From contig JAFYKZ010000010.1 in assembly GCA_017537365.1 (NCBI GenBank), positions 1-64,000 on the forward strand: a stretch of 64,000 nt of DNA, read 5' to 3'. This document shows, piece by piece, positions 33,085 to 43,358 of the stretch. This DNA is from Clostridia bacterium. Its GTDB lineage: Bacteria; Bacillota; Clostridia; Oscillospirales; Acutalibacteraceae. The notes below the pieces were generated by a model that did no database searches, was not told the DNA's origin, and saw only the letters and a program-made list of their open reading frames with translations. Made by a program: the position numbers and the translations under genes. The stretch's first letter is position 1, and each line of letters opens with the position of its first letter.

Positions 33085-33948
33085 TCATTTTATCCCTGAA
33101 CTGCTCATAGTTTCCATAACATTGCTCTGAGTTACAAGGAATACCACAACAGGTGGAATGAGCAAAATAACCGTTATCGCCATCGCACTTCCGGAACGAG
33201 CAATACCTCCGGCAGCAACCGAACTCATTACATAAGGTAATGTTTTTAATTTTTCACTAAAAATTGTACCGCCAGGAACGGTGGACCACATTGATTGGAA
33301 GGAGAAAAGCAAAACTGTCATCCATGCCGGTTTAAGTATCGGCATTACTATCTTCCAATACATCGTAACAACTCCCGCTCCATCAATCCGCGCTGCTTCA
33401 AGCAAAGCATCGGGAACACTTCCATCAAGAAACTGCTTCATAAGAAAACAGTTAACCGCTGATGGAATAGCGGGTAAAATATAAACCCAATATGTATCAA
33501 TCATATGCGTTTTACTGAAAATAAGGTATTGCGGTACAGCCAATGTAACAACGTTATATAAAAGCATTACCTGCACAACTGTAAAAAGCAAATTTCTTGA
33601 TTTTAAATGCGATTTCGAAAATACAAAAGCTGCCATTGAACCTGCTAAAATAGATAATGTAGTGGAAGCAGCCGTAATTAGAAGGGTATTAAATAAATAC
33701 CTCGAAATCGGAACATTTAAATTACTAAGAAGTGATGGTATTACCAAAAAGTTTTTAAAAGTCGGTCTTTTTACATAAAATCGCGGAGGGAAAATCAGTA
33801 ACTCATCAAGCGGCTTAAAAGCAGTGACGATACAGTAAACCAGCGGTAATAGCATAAATGCACCCGCTAAGATCAAAATCGTAAAATATGTAATGTTTCC
33901 GATTTTAGAACGCGTAAAGCGTTTATATTGTGCCTTTTTCTTTATCAT
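33085..33948 (-). CDS. ABC sugar transporter permease (UgpE/MalG type)
   Basis: A 287-residue permease with six helices and a clear EAA loop (EAARIDGAGVVTMYWKIVMP). The ATG follows AGGAGA. It is separated by 58 bp from the UgpA-type partner at 34007, and those two with the binding protein at 34951 form a normal importer trio. Confidence 0.9.
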   Translation of the reverse strand: MIKKKAQYKRFTRSKIGNITYFTILILAGAFMLLPLVYCIVTAFKPLDELLIFPPRFYVKRPTFKNFLVIPSLLSNLNVPISRYLFNTLLITAASTTLSILAGSMAAFVFSKSHLKSRNLLFTVVQVMLLYNVVTLAVPQYLIFSKTHMIDTYWVYILPAIPSAVNCFLMKQFLDGSVPDALLEAARIDGAGVVTMYWKIVMPILKPAWMTVLLFSFQSMWSTVPGGTIFSEKLKTLPYVMSSVAAGGIARSGSAMAITVILLIPPVVVFLVTQSNVMETMSSSGIK

Positions 33949-34006
33949 TACTTTCTTCTCCTAAAGCCTATGTTAAACATTATATATGCAACTATTGCGA
34001 ATGATT

Positions 34007-34927
34007 TTATTCGTTTTTCCCAACTATTTTTAACACAACACCAACGATATAACGAATAAACAAAATTATCATAAACAAGATTACCGATAGCGAACAAGCA
34101 TATCCCATCTCGTATCTAGTTGTACCAACATCTGAAATATATGATACTATTGTATCAACCGAATTATCTACACTTGGATAACCTACCAATGTAGTTATCA
34201 ATGTACTCACTGAGAAAACAGACTGTATTTGCATTACCGCACTGAAAAGCAAAATATTTTTCATAGAGGGTAATGTGATATACCAAAGTTCATGCCAACG
34301 AGTTCTCACACCATCAATAGCACCCGCTTCATAAAGTTCAACATTCACATTTTGCAAACCGGCTATATTTGCAAGGAAACAAATACCCATACTCATCCAA
34401 AGTTGTACTAACAAGATAAGCAACATATTATAGTCAGTGTTTTGAAACCATTGAATCGGCTCATTTATAAAACCAAAACTTATTAAAAAGCTGTTGATAT
34501 ATCCATAGCTATCGCTTGAAAACATTATCTGCCAAATATAAAGAGCATTTGTTGAAAGCGAAGGAACGAAAAATATAAATGTAAGTATAATCCTCACAAT
34601 TGGTCCAAAATCATTTATCATCCAAGCCAAAAGGAAAGCAAATATGTAACCTAGCGGTCCTGCAATGATTGCAAATTTTAAGGTTGTTCCTATTGTTTTC
34701 AAAAATACCGCATCAGCTGTAAACATTCTGATATAGTTATCAACTCCTATAAAAATTGGACTTGAAACCATATCATAATCAAACAAGCTAAGACCCATTG
34801 AAGATAAAATAGGGAGAATACTAAAGAAAAAGAATGTTACCATAAACGGTAAAAGCAAAATAGCAAATACCTTATCTTCCTTCTTATATATACCATCTTT
34901 TTCTTTGAACATTTTTGGTAGTTGCAT
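34007..34927 (-). CDS. ABC sugar transporter permease (UgpA type)
   Basis: A 306-residue permease. It has an N-terminal hydrophilic stretch, six helices and the EAA-type loop EAGAIDGVRTRWHELWYITLP. It lies 23 bp after the large binding-protein gene and before the UgpE-type permease at 33085. It is expected to pair with that permease and to use an ATPase encoded elsewhere, as is usual for MsmX/UgpC-type shared ATPases. Confidence 0.9.
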   Translation of the reverse strand: MQLPKMFKEKDGIYKKEDKVFAILLLPFMVTFFFFSILPILSSMGLSLFDYDMVSSPIFIGVDNYIRMFTADAVFLKTIGTTLKFAIIAGPLGYIFAFLLAWMINDFGPIVRIILTFIFFVPSLSTNALYIWQIMFSSDSYGYINSFLISFGFINEPIQWFQNTDYNMLLILLVQLWMSMGICFLANIAGLQNVNVELYEAGAIDGVRTRWHELWYITLPSMKNILLFSAVMQIQSVFSVSTLITTLVGYPSVDNSVDTIVSYISDVGTTRYEMGYACSLSVILFMIILFIRYIVGVVLKIVGKNE

Positions 34928-34950
34928 CTTTTCACCCCATCTTAAACAAA

Positions 34951-37740
34951 TTATCTATTATAATATTGTTCCCATTTTCTTGCTATCTCGTCATCGGCTT
35001 CCTTGCCATACTTAGCTAACATTTCTTTGGGATTCTTATTTTTTTGAACTACATTCCAAAACGCTTGATAAACCGAACGAGAAACATAATAACTACCAGG
35101 ATACTCCGGTATTTCTTTTACATTTTCCCAAGCATTTAATAATTCTTCAATTGTACCATCAGACCACGAAAGCGATTTGATAGCATTCACATTTGATAAA
35201 GCTACTCGACCTGAAGGTCCCAATATTGATTCAACATCTATCGAAAAAGTAAGTTGAGTATCTTCATCAGTCCACCACTTAAGGAATTCCCATGCCAATT
35301 CAGGATGCTTGGAATCTTTCATAATACAACAACCTGTTCCGCCGCCCGAAGAAGTATGATCAATTGTTCCATCCTCTTTTTCAGTTCCGGGTATAGTAGT
35401 CATAGCCCATTGACCTGAAATTTCAGGAGCAGCAACCTGCAAAGTTGTATATAAAGTATAAGGTGCTATTCCAAGTGGTGTAGTTCCTGTTCTAAATCTA
35501 TTATAAAAATCAAGTGATTTCGGGAATTTCATCTTATTGTAATATCCCGTCCATTCACTGAAAATATCAGAAGTTTCAGCGGAAGTTAGATTTGTTGCTT
35601 TTCCATCACTTGAATATATATCAATATCTTTTTGCATAAGAAGTGATGGGAAAATATTAACGCTTCCTATTCCGTGATTTATCTGAGTATTATCTATAAT
35701 CGTGTTATTTGGGAACCAAACGTTCATATTATTTCTTGAAAGCAATTTTGTAACAATTTTGAGTTCATTCCATGTTTTAGGAACAGAAAGCTCTAATTCC
35801 TCAAAAACATCTTTTCTATAAAACATCATAAAATATGTTTGCGTATCAGGCAAAGCATATAATGAATCTTTATACACATACGGTATTTCAGCACCGTTTT
35901 GAAATCTTTTTAATACTTCGTCGCAATCATCAAAACTTGACAAATCGTAAAGCACTCCACGCATTGCAAGGTTAACAGGCTCGGAGCGTGTTCGCTGCAA
36001 TATACAGTCAGGTCCTGTACCGGAAACCACAGCTTGAACAACACTTGCATTTGTGAGTTTAATATCAACATTTATACCGGTCTTTGCCGTAAATGAACGC
36101 TTTACTAATGAATCAAGCACCTGTGCTTGATCACGACCCCAGTTAACCCAAACGGTTAAACTATCTTCACCATTATCCATTTGATTATAGTCTTCCACAA
36201 ATGAATAAACAAATCTCTTAGCAGAAAAAACTATCGAATCTATAACCGATGTTTCACCCAATGCATCTTTATCATTTTCTGAAAAAAGAACGATTTTATC
36301 GAGACTGAGCGGCATCTCTTTCATATCCTGAAGAACCGAAGAAACCGAACAGTAATTACTATAAAAATAACTCTTATATTTATGTGCCTCATACTTATTA
36401 TCAAGCATCTGATCAACAACTTCGAGCAAATTCATGATAACAGAATAGTTTGAGCCACTTGTTGTGCCGGTTACTTCTAATAGATCATCGGCAGATTTTT
36501 TTAAATATTTTCTTATTTTCTTTAATCGCGTTTCCATATCCTTAATTTGCGAAAAAAGATCATAATCACGATAAATATCAACATTTTCGCCGGTTATCAT
36601 ATTAATATCTAGATATAATCTATTAATCATCGTAATCGCTTCAGATAATTCCGAGCGAATTGCCGCCATATTACCCGCTGTTACGGAAAGAGATATCACA
36701 TGTTCTCCTTCAGAAAAGTAAACATAGTAAGGCTTTCCTTCTTCATTGGAATAAGTTTTCTTCTGCCAATTATCATCATAAGAAAAACCAATATTTTCAG
36801 CTTCTGAAAATGGTATTTCTCCATCTATTTTCAAAGTACGATATGTTTTTGCACCGATCTGAGAATTTTGTTTATATGAAAAACCTATACAATAATACCC
36901 TGCTTTAAGATAAGGTGTTTTCCAATAAATAGTGTCTCCCATGCTACTCCAGTTGCCGCCACCTATGTAATTAAGCACAGAACTTGTGGCATTATAAGGT
37001 GTAACATCGGTAGTTGAATTATCGTTTCTAGCAACTAAGAAATAGTTTGATTTAAGATTTGCTTTCTCCGCCTCAATAGTTATAGATTCACCTTTATATA
37101 ACTGGCTATTATCAGGTTCTGAATATTTTTCAGTCTCTTTGGTATAATCAAATTTAACATAATCCACATCCATCACACCATTTGTAACGCTGATAGATAT
37201 ATTATGCTTACCGGAACTTAGATAAAAACGAAGAGGCAAATTAAACTCGGAATCCGAATCAGTTGTAACATTATAGCAATACTCCTCTGCTTGAATCTGA
37301 GTAGGAGAAAATTGATTTCCGTTATTATCAGTACGGATTGTATGCTCATCTTGCCACATACGCGGAAAAACTAATTTTTCAGAAAGCTCATACGGATATT
37401 GACCATCTATCATAAGGGCAACTTTAAAAGAATCAATGCCGTTATCTGCCGCCTTATATAGCATACCGAAAGTATATAGACCATCATTTGCAACATCAAT
37501 AATAAATTCCTTTTTATCGGAACCCACAACGCTATTTACTTTAATCTCAACGCTTTCGGTAGATAGCGGAGCATTCCCATAAGCCTCCATATACGCCGCA
37601 TAGTTTTCATTTTTAATAGCTGATTCTATTGAACTATATTTGCTATAGGCAGCTGTTTCAGCAGCGAAAGTAGGAATTGAAATAGTATTCAACAATATTG
37701 AACATACTATAATAAATGCTACCGCATATTTTTTAAACAT
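34951..37740 (-). CDS. Large extracellular solute-binding protein with N-terminal carbohydrate-binding-like domains
   Basis: A 929-residue exported protein, about twice the usual length. A signal peptide (to about residue 27, FAAETA) comes first. Two beta-sandwich regions resembling family 6/35 carbohydrate-binding modules follow (TFGMLYKAADNG ... VDYVKFDYTKE; YYCIGFSYKQNS). Then a helical linker, and a family 1 binding-protein domain from about 560 (LTVWVNWGRDQAQVLDSLVK, ALPDTQTYFMMFYRKDVFEE, WEFLKWWTDEDTQLTFS). It has no lipobox, so it is probably released or held by partners. It may capture a long glycan and hand it to the permeases next to it. Confidence 0.82.
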   Translation of the reverse strand: MFKKYAVAFIIVCSILLNTISIPTFAAETAAYSKYSSIESAIKNENYAAYMEAYGNAPLSTESVEIKVNSVVGSDKKEFIIDVANDGLYTFGMLYKAADNGIDSFKVALMIDGQYPYELSEKLVFPRMWQDEHTIRTDNNGNQFSPTQIQAEEYCYNVTTDSDSEFNLPLRFYLSSGKHNISISVTNGVMDVDYVKFDYTKETEKYSEPDNSQLYKGESITIEAEKANLKSNYFLVARNDNSTTDVTPYNATSSVLNYIGGGNWSSMGDTIYWKTPYLKAGYYCIGFSYKQNSQIGAKTYRTLKIDGEIPFSEAENIGFSYDDNWQKKTYSNEEGKPYYVYFSEGEHVISLSVTAGNMAAIRSELSEAITMINRLYLDINMITGENVDIYRDYDLFSQIKDMETRLKKIRKYLKKSADDLLEVTGTTSGSNYSVIMNLLEVVDQMLDNKYEAHKYKSYFYSNYCSVSSVLQDMKEMPLSLDKIVLFSENDKDALGETSVIDSIVFSAKRFVYSFVEDYNQMDNGEDSLTVWVNWGRDQAQVLDSLVKRSFTAKTGINVDIKLTNASVVQAVVSGTGPDCILQRTRSEPVNLAMRGVLYDLSSFDDCDEVLKRFQNGAEIPYVYKDSLYALPDTQTYFMMFYRKDVFEELELSVPKTWNELKIVTKLLSRNNMNVWFPNNTIIDNTQINHGIGSVNIFPSLLMQKDIDIYSSDGKATNLTSAETSDIFSEWTGYYNKMKFPKSLDFYNRFRTGTTPLGIAPYTLYTTLQVAAPEISGQWAMTTIPGTEKEDGTIDHTSSGGGTGCCIMKDSKHPELAWEFLKWWTDEDTQLTFSIDVESILGPSGRVALSNVNAIKSLSWSDGTIEELLNAWENVKEIPEYPGSYYVSRSVYQAFWNVVQKNKNPKEMLAKYGKEADDEIARKWEQYYNR

Positions 37741-37761
37741 TGATCTAAGTCACCCTTTTCT

Positions 37762-39138
37762 CTATTGCATCCATTTAATTACATTAGGTTTTGAATCAAA
37801 TAGTCTTATCGCATCTTCAAACTCGGTTTGATTATGCGCATTTATATCTAGAACGCGAATGATTTGATTATGAGTATTTTTACCAGTCGGTTCTCTTTGG
37901 AAATAACTGTTATGCGTTACATATAGTCCTTTTTGCATACTAGGAGGAATAGCATAAATCATACTGCAATCTGCAGTATCGAATATGTTGTCCATAATGT
38001 AAAAGTCCTTCATAACATCTTCACGAAAAACAGTATTCCAACATAGCAAAAATGCCTGATCAGGTTTAACAAGTCGTTGAATTCCACCCCAACCGTAACC
38101 GGCACATCGCAGAATATTATCGCAAAATCTTATGCCGTGCATAAAGCCAATTTGCATCTTTTCTCTTTTCTCATTAAAAAATCGAACCCAATATTCAAAA
38201 TTCATTGAGCAATATTCAATCAAATTATTTTCAAAATGAATATTTTTAAATGTAGTAATACCGGGTCCATCACCCTGAAATGTTAATGCAGCATCAAAAG
38301 CTTGATATATCCAGCAATTCTCAACAATTATATTTTCGGCCCTATACCAAAACTCTATCGCATTACCATAGCGGTTTTCAAGGGAATCTTTTACAAATAT
38401 TCCGCCTACCCAACCTATCTCGCAATTTCTTATGGTAATATCATTAACATCTGCGCAGATTATTCCGTGACATGCAGCATATTTCATACAAAGATTTTCT
38501 ATAGTAACATTATTCGTATTATTCGTTTTGAAAATATAAGAAGTTGTTGCTATCTCGATATTATCAAACACACTACCCGGATTTCCAAGCGAACATTTAA
38601 GATACAAAACACCCTCATCAGTATCATGGTAAAAATCGCCGTTGTCTACTACCTCGGAATAAAGTGCCTTTTTCACACCAAGATATGTATCATTATTAAA
38701 ATTCATCATACTTGCAGATGATAATGGAAGTTTTAAAACCCAAATATCTTTTTCTTTCTCAGACCAAATATTTGGATCGGCATAATCTCTTATTGAACCT
38801 AATAGTTTTGGTTTTTCACCCGAACCATAAGCACCGTAAAATAATCCGCCATTTGCAATAATGGTTTTAGGAATACGAAATGTTCCACCGCGTTCAAAAA
38901 GAATTGCATGACCGTGAAGAATATCTCCAATTTTAAGTCCATATACAGTTTTAAGTGGTTTTTCAGGACTTAAACCATCATTGTTATCATCGCCATTTTC
39001 AGATATATAGTGTTTTATTTTCCAACTAATATCTGAATCTGATGTTGTTAATACCTGATTTTTTAATTCTGCCGCTTCACAAACAGCACCCGTATTATCA
39101 AGAGATAAAACTTTTTGAAAATCGATATATTCGTTCAC
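37762..39138 (-). CDS. Right-handed beta-helix protein without signal peptide
   Basis: A 458-residue protein similar to the lipoprotein at 39153 and to the C-terminal domain of the dockerin protein at 23118. Shared features are YISENGDDNNDGLSPEKPL, AILFERGGTFR, YGAYGSGEKPK, and GNAIEFWY followed by NCWIYQAFDAALTFQG. The fold is that of pectate-lyase-like and hexuronate-acting enzymes, but no lyase family can be fixed. It lacks a signal peptide, so it should stay in the cytoplasm, unlike its two relatives. The GTG at 39138 is chosen because GAAAGGG lies 9 bp upstream, inside the end of the previous gene. Confidence 0.7.
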   Translation of the reverse strand: MNEYIDFQKVLSLDNTGAVCEAAELKNQVLTTSDSDISWKIKHYISENGDDNNDGLSPEKPLKTVYGLKIGDILHGHAILFERGGTFRIPKTIIANGGLFYGAYGSGEKPKLLGSIRDYADPNIWSEKEKDIWVLKLPLSSASMMNFNNDTYLGVKKALYSEVVDNGDFYHDTDEGVLYLKCSLGNPGSVFDNIEIATTSYIFKTNNTNNVTIENLCMKYAACHGIICADVNDITIRNCEIGWVGGIFVKDSLENRYGNAIEFWYRAENIIVENCWIYQAFDAALTFQGDGPGITTFKNIHFENNLIEYCSMNFEYWVRFFNEKREKMQIGFMHGIRFCDNILRCAGYGWGGIQRLVKPDQAFLLCWNTVFREDVMKDFYIMDNIFDTADCSMIYAIPPSMQKGLYVTHNSYFQREPTGKNTHNQIIRVLDINAHNQTEFEDAIRLFDSKPNVIKWMQ

Positions 39139-39152
39139 TTTTACAAACCCTT

Positions 39153-40808
39153 TCAATCTAACCACTTAATTACTAAAGGATCGCTATCAAACGCTTTCCA
39201 AGCTGCTTCAAGTCCAATTTGATCAGTAACAAAATACTCTTTTTGGTCAAAAATAATGTCTGCATATACTGTGTAATGTTTTGAACTTTGGTATATACTA
39301 TTACCCTTAACTTGAACCCTTCCAGTGCTCATTATTGCATTTGGCCATTTAACATTCGAGCAATATGAAGTTTCGAATATGTTTTTCAAAATATAAATAC
39401 CGTTTTTGCCTAATGTATTTGCAGGCACATCAAATCTTATATGTCCCTCAATACCACGAATACCATCATCATAAGAACGATTGCCAAATCCATAGGCTGA
39501 TGCGCGCATTATATTATTCTCAATTCGAATATTATCAAAGGTTACCGGATTATTCTTTGCATAGTCCCACATTTCAAAACTACAGCAACTATACTCAATA
39601 AGATTATTTATAAAATCAAAATTATAATAATCTCCGCCTAATTCACCTTGAGGACTTATAGCACTATCAAATATTTGATATAACCAACAGTTATCCACTA
39701 AATTGTCATGAGAAGCATTCCACCATTGTATTCCGTTTCCATGTCTTGTTGGATTTCCTCTACCGCCTATCCAAGCGATTATACAATTTGTAACCTCAAC
39801 ATAATTATTAGCATTCAAACATGAAATACCATGTGAAGCCGAGTATTTAAGGGTTAAATTATCAATCTTCACACCCGAAACACCGGAACTTAAAACAAAT
39901 ATACTTACATCAGGACAAATCTCTATATCATTGTAATAATCTCCGGGATTTCCTTTATCAAAATATAAATATAAATACGCATCATCGGAATTATGATAGA
40001 AATAACCGTTAGTGGTTAGCTGATGTATTCCGGCCTGCTTTTTAACTCCGGCATCTTCTCCGTGATTGAAAACTATATTTCCTGCATCACCATACGGGAA
40101 ATCCGTACGCCAAACATTTTTCTTATTTGTTGGGGTCCACAAAGATTTTTTAGCATAATTTTTTGGTGAAGCGTATATTTCAGGCTTATCGCCTGTTCCG
40201 TAAGCACCATATGTAACATACGGAACAGCAGATATTGCTTCAGTAATTCTAAATACCGAATTACGTTCAAATAAAACTGCATCACCTTGTTCCAAATATA
40301 AATCATCAAGTGTACGCTTAGCGGTTTCAGGAGATAAACCATCGTTATTATCATCACCGCCGGGAGAAATATAATAAGTAACACCTTTGACATCATACTT
40401 AGGACTCTTAGTATTCATTACCGCATTTCTTTTAGAAATAACTGTGCTATTTATCTCGCTAGGTTGAACAACACCAGTTTTAGAATTACAAATAAGATTA
40501 TCTGCATATTTGAACCTAAATTCATCTTTATCACTTCGCGGTAATGTGCTATTTGCATCTACGTTATATGTGCCATTTTGTATTTTATCATCCATTGTTA
40601 ACGCATTTTTAGAAGATTCAATTTCTTCCTCTTCCACCTGCGAAGTTGTTCCTGTTGGACTAGAAGATGTTTCAGGTTTTTTGTTATTACCTCGTTCTTC
40701 TTTTTCTGCTGAACATCCGGAAAGCATAATAAGCATTAACGATAATAAAATTGCTAAAACTTTTGTTATACTTTTACCGTCAATTTTGTTTTTAAAACGA
40801 ATTGACAT
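39153..40808 (-). CDS. Right-handed beta-helix lipoprotein
   Basis: A 551-residue lipoprotein. The signal ends at the lipobox LMLSGC, followed by a Ser/Thr/Glu-rich tether of about 60 residues. The beta-helix domain opens with YYISPGGDDNNDGLSPETA and contains GNGIQWWN and NCWLYQIFDSAISPQG. It is anchored on the outer face of the membrane next to the transporter. With 37762 and 23118 it forms a three-member set. The repeated W and D/E positions in the shared GNxIxxW...YQxxDxA motif are candidate active-site residues. The reaction (lyase, epimerase or hydrolase) is unknown. The ATG follows AAGGAG. Confidence 0.75.
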   Translation of the reverse strand: MSIRFKNKIDGKSITKVLAILLSLMLIMLSGCSAEKEERGNNKKPETSSSPTGTTSQVEEEEIESSKNALTMDDKIQNGTYNVDANSTLPRSDKDEFRFKYADNLICNSKTGVVQPSEINSTVISKRNAVMNTKSPKYDVKGVTYYISPGGDDNNDGLSPETAKRTLDDLYLEQGDAVLFERNSVFRITEAISAVPYVTYGAYGTGDKPEIYASPKNYAKKSLWTPTNKKNVWRTDFPYGDAGNIVFNHGEDAGVKKQAGIHQLTTNGYFYHNSDDAYLYLYFDKGNPGDYYNDIEICPDVSIFVLSSGVSGVKIDNLTLKYSASHGISCLNANNYVEVTNCIIAWIGGRGNPTRHGNGIQWWNASHDNLVDNCWLYQIFDSAISPQGELGGDYYNFDFINNLIEYSCCSFEMWDYAKNNPVTFDNIRIENNIMRASAYGFGNRSYDDGIRGIEGHIRFDVPANTLGKNGIYILKNIFETSYCSNVKWPNAIMSTGRVQVKGNSIYQSSKHYTVYADIIFDQKEYFVTDQIGLEAAWKAFDSDPLVIKWLD

Positions 40809-40833
40809 TCTTGTGTCTCCTTAAACTAATTTT

Positions 40834-42264
40834 CTATTTAAGTTTTGCCAAAATATCATTCAAATTCTTAACACGGTTATCAACCAACGGTTTAATTTGG
40901 TCAATTACAGACTTAGCTTGTTCACTTGTTGCATTTTGAATTGCTTTACCAATGCCAGGATCGGTTATCTTAGTAAATTTCTCATGGTCAGCTTCGCCTG
41001 CACTCCAAACTTTATTGTTGCTTGACATTAAAGACTCATATACTTCTTTTGCTTGAGCATTTGCAAAGAAAGCTGTTGTATCATAGTTTGCACTATCTAG
41101 GAAGAATCTTAAGAAATATGGAGCAGCCTTTGGATTCTTCGCACCTTTAGCCAATCCGTATGCTTCAAGTTCGCCAAACATAGTTGTGTTTTTTGTGCCA
41201 CTAACAGGAGGAAGCGGAACAACGCCTAAAGAGTTTGAACTCTTTAAATTTTGGAAATAAGAATTCATTCTTCTTATATGAATTCCGCTGCATATAAACA
41301 TAAGCACCTTATTGGCATCAAATCCCTCGGTATCATAAGTTGGAGCGTAAATCTTTTTGTTATTTGATAAATCACAGTAATTTTGCAAACCGGTGAGCAT
41401 ATCTGCATCGTTCATAGCGCTTACGAACTTTTTGCCATCATATTTTACAGTGCCGGCAATTCCTACAAGAGCAATTTCAGCTGATGATCCAGTTATAGCA
41501 TAATCACTTCCAGCCTCTTTCTTATACTCTTGGCAAAGATTTATCATAGCATCATATGTCCACTTATTTGATTTCCATAACTGATATGGATCACTTAAAT
41601 CATATTTTCTAATCAATGATTTGTTATATGACAACATAATTGGTGAAGAAATATGAGTTCCCGATAATGATACACCAAAGGTCTTACCGTTGAAGGTATA
41701 AGAATCCATAACCCATTTATCCCATGCTCCATCTGAGAAATCAAATTTCATAGCATCAATTGGCTGAATTGAAGTGAGCGAAGTGGGCATTGGATTGCGA
41801 AGTCTTACAAGGTCAGGAGAATTGCCCGCTGCAACACGGCTTGCTAATTTATTGAGATAATTATCAAAGTTTTCAGTTGTCCATTTAACTTTAATACCTG
41901 TTTGCTTTGTGAATTCTTGAATAACCTTTGGAGCTCCTGTATATTCATTTGCAGGGTTCCAGTTGAAAATTTCTATTGTTGTATTACTTAAATCTGACGG
42001 CATAGAAGCAAGAATATCTTTCCACTTCTTTTCACCGCTTCCGGTATTACTTCCCGAACCATTTCCAGAAGAGCCGGTATTAGAATTGCTATTTGTTCCG
42101 GTTGAAGAATCACCCAAAACTTCTATACTTTCAATTGTTTCGGTAAAGTAATCGTCGTCATCTTCAACATTAGTAGGTTTACTCTCGGTCTTTCCACAAC
42201 CTACAACGCTGAAAAGCATTGCGATCGACAATAAAATTGCCAATGTTTTTAATAGTTTTTTCAT
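40834..42264 (-). CDS. Extracellular sugar-binding lipoprotein (family 1 SBP)
   Basis: A 476-residue lipoprotein. MKKLLKTLAILLSIAML and lipobox SVVGC are followed by a Gly/Ser/Asn-rich tether and a typical ABC binding-protein fold (TIEIFNWNPANEYTGAPK, GNSPDLVRLRNPMPTSL, AKGAKNPKAAPYFLRFFLD). It hands a sugar to the permeases at this locus. The ATG at 42264 is chosen because AAAGGAAC lies just upstream; longer starts lack a ribosome site. It is the second binding protein of the locus and much shorter than the one at 34951. Confidence 0.9.
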   Translation of the reverse strand: MKKLLKTLAILLSIAMLFSVVGCGKTESKPTNVEDDDDYFTETIESIEVLGDSSTGTNSNSNTGSSGNGSGSNTGSGEKKWKDILASMPSDLSNTTIEIFNWNPANEYTGAPKVIQEFTKQTGIKVKWTTENFDNYLNKLASRVAAGNSPDLVRLRNPMPTSLTSIQPIDAMKFDFSDGAWDKWVMDSYTFNGKTFGVSLSGTHISSPIMLSYNKSLIRKYDLSDPYQLWKSNKWTYDAMINLCQEYKKEAGSDYAITGSSAEIALVGIAGTVKYDGKKFVSAMNDADMLTGLQNYCDLSNNKKIYAPTYDTEGFDANKVLMFICSGIHIRRMNSYFQNLKSSNSLGVVPLPPVSGTKNTTMFGELEAYGLAKGAKNPKAAPYFLRFFLDSANYDTTAFFANAQAKEVYESLMSSNNKVWSAGEADHEKFTKITDPGIGKAIQNATSEQAKSVIDQIKPLVDNRVKNLNDILAKLK

Positions 42265-42322
42265 TATAATCGTTCCTTTCATTATTAAATCTTGAAAAAC
42301 AAGATAAAAATACAAATAATTT

Positions 42323-43285
42323 TTATCCTACTATTCCACTGTTAGCAACACTTGCTATAAACTTTCGTTGTATCAACAAATAGAATATCAGCATTGGGAT
42401 AAGAAAAATCACACAAACAGACAATGTAATTGATACATAGTTTAGATTTGCTTGAGTGAGACCATCGCCACCTAAAACCTGAACTATTTCATTTAAATTA
42501 AAATTATTTAATTCTACACTGATGGTTGGTGTTGTTGAGGTGTACATTTGCGCTAAATAATAATCATTCCAATGCCAAACAATAGAAAACAGCAAAACTG
42601 TTATTGCGGCAGGTCCTGAAGAAGGAGCAACAATTCTTACAAATGTTTTAATTGGTCCCGCACCGTCAACCCAAGCTGCTTCCTCAAGTTCTTTTGGAAT
42701 ACTCTTATAAAACTGTGAGAATATGTAAATAAATAAACCGCCTTTAAGTCCCACTCCTAAAAAGGAAGGTAAATAAAATACGCCTGGTGTATCAATAAGA
42801 CTCGGTCTTATATCGTGACCTACAATTTTTGATATAAGAGACAGTATTCCCAAAATATCCATACGACTAAAATTTACATACGATGGTATTATTATCATAG
42901 TTACGGGAACCAAAATATTCAGTATCATAGCAAAATACATTATTTTTCTACCCTTAAAATTAAACCTTGATAAACCATAACCTGCAACAGCACATGAAAT
43001 AAACTGAAGAATTGCAGCTACAATCTCAAGATAAAATGTATTCCAAATAGAATTCTTAAGGTCAAGAACTTTAACTGCATAAGCAAAGTTGCTAAAATCA
43101 ATATTCTTAGGTAGCCATTCAACTGTTGGATCAAAAATATCCGTTGGGCTTTTTATCGCACCTACAACCATATAAATAAACGGATATAGCAATACATAAC
43201 TAAATGATATAAAAAATACATAACGCAATACGCTCAAAAATATTTCGGTTGTTTTCTTACGGATTTTCAAAGTGCTATATTTCAA
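42323..43285 (-). CDS. ABC sugar transporter permease (UgpE/MalG type), first gene of the long operon
   Basis: A 320-residue permease with six helices and EAA loop EEAAWVDGAGPIKTFVRIVAP. It is preceded by a promoter at 43359-43386 and starts with TTG behind a G-rich ribosome site. It is followed after 58 bp by the binding lipoprotein at 40834. No UgpA-type gene lies next to it; the nearest unpaired one is at 27756, some 14 kb downstream in the same direction, so the two may work together. Confidence 0.9.
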   Translation of the reverse strand: MKYSTLKIRKKTTEIFLSVLRYVFFISFSYVLLYPFIYMVVGAIKSPTDIFDPTVEWLPKNIDFSNFAYAVKVLDLKNSIWNTFYLEIVAAILQFISCAVAGYGLSRFNFKGRKIMYFAMILNILVPVTMIIIPSYVNFSRMDILGILSLISKIVGHDIRPSLIDTPGVFYLPSFLGVGLKGGLFIYIFSQFYKSIPKELEEAAWVDGAGPIKTFVRIVAPSSGPAAITVLLFSIVWHWNDYYLAQMYTSTTPTISVELNNFNLNEIVQVLGGDGLTQANLNYVSITLSVCVIFLIPMLIFYLLIQRKFIASVANSGIVG

Positions 43286-43358
43286 GAAATACCATCCCCC
43301 CTACATATAAAAATCATTTTTTAACACTAAAAATTGCATATAAAAATATCATAATTTA

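Noticed and set aside
38302-38721. 139-codon plus-strand frame inside the beta-helix gene
   Set aside because: It is antisense to a gene with clear homology to two neighbours, lacks a ribosome site and has an unlikely composition.
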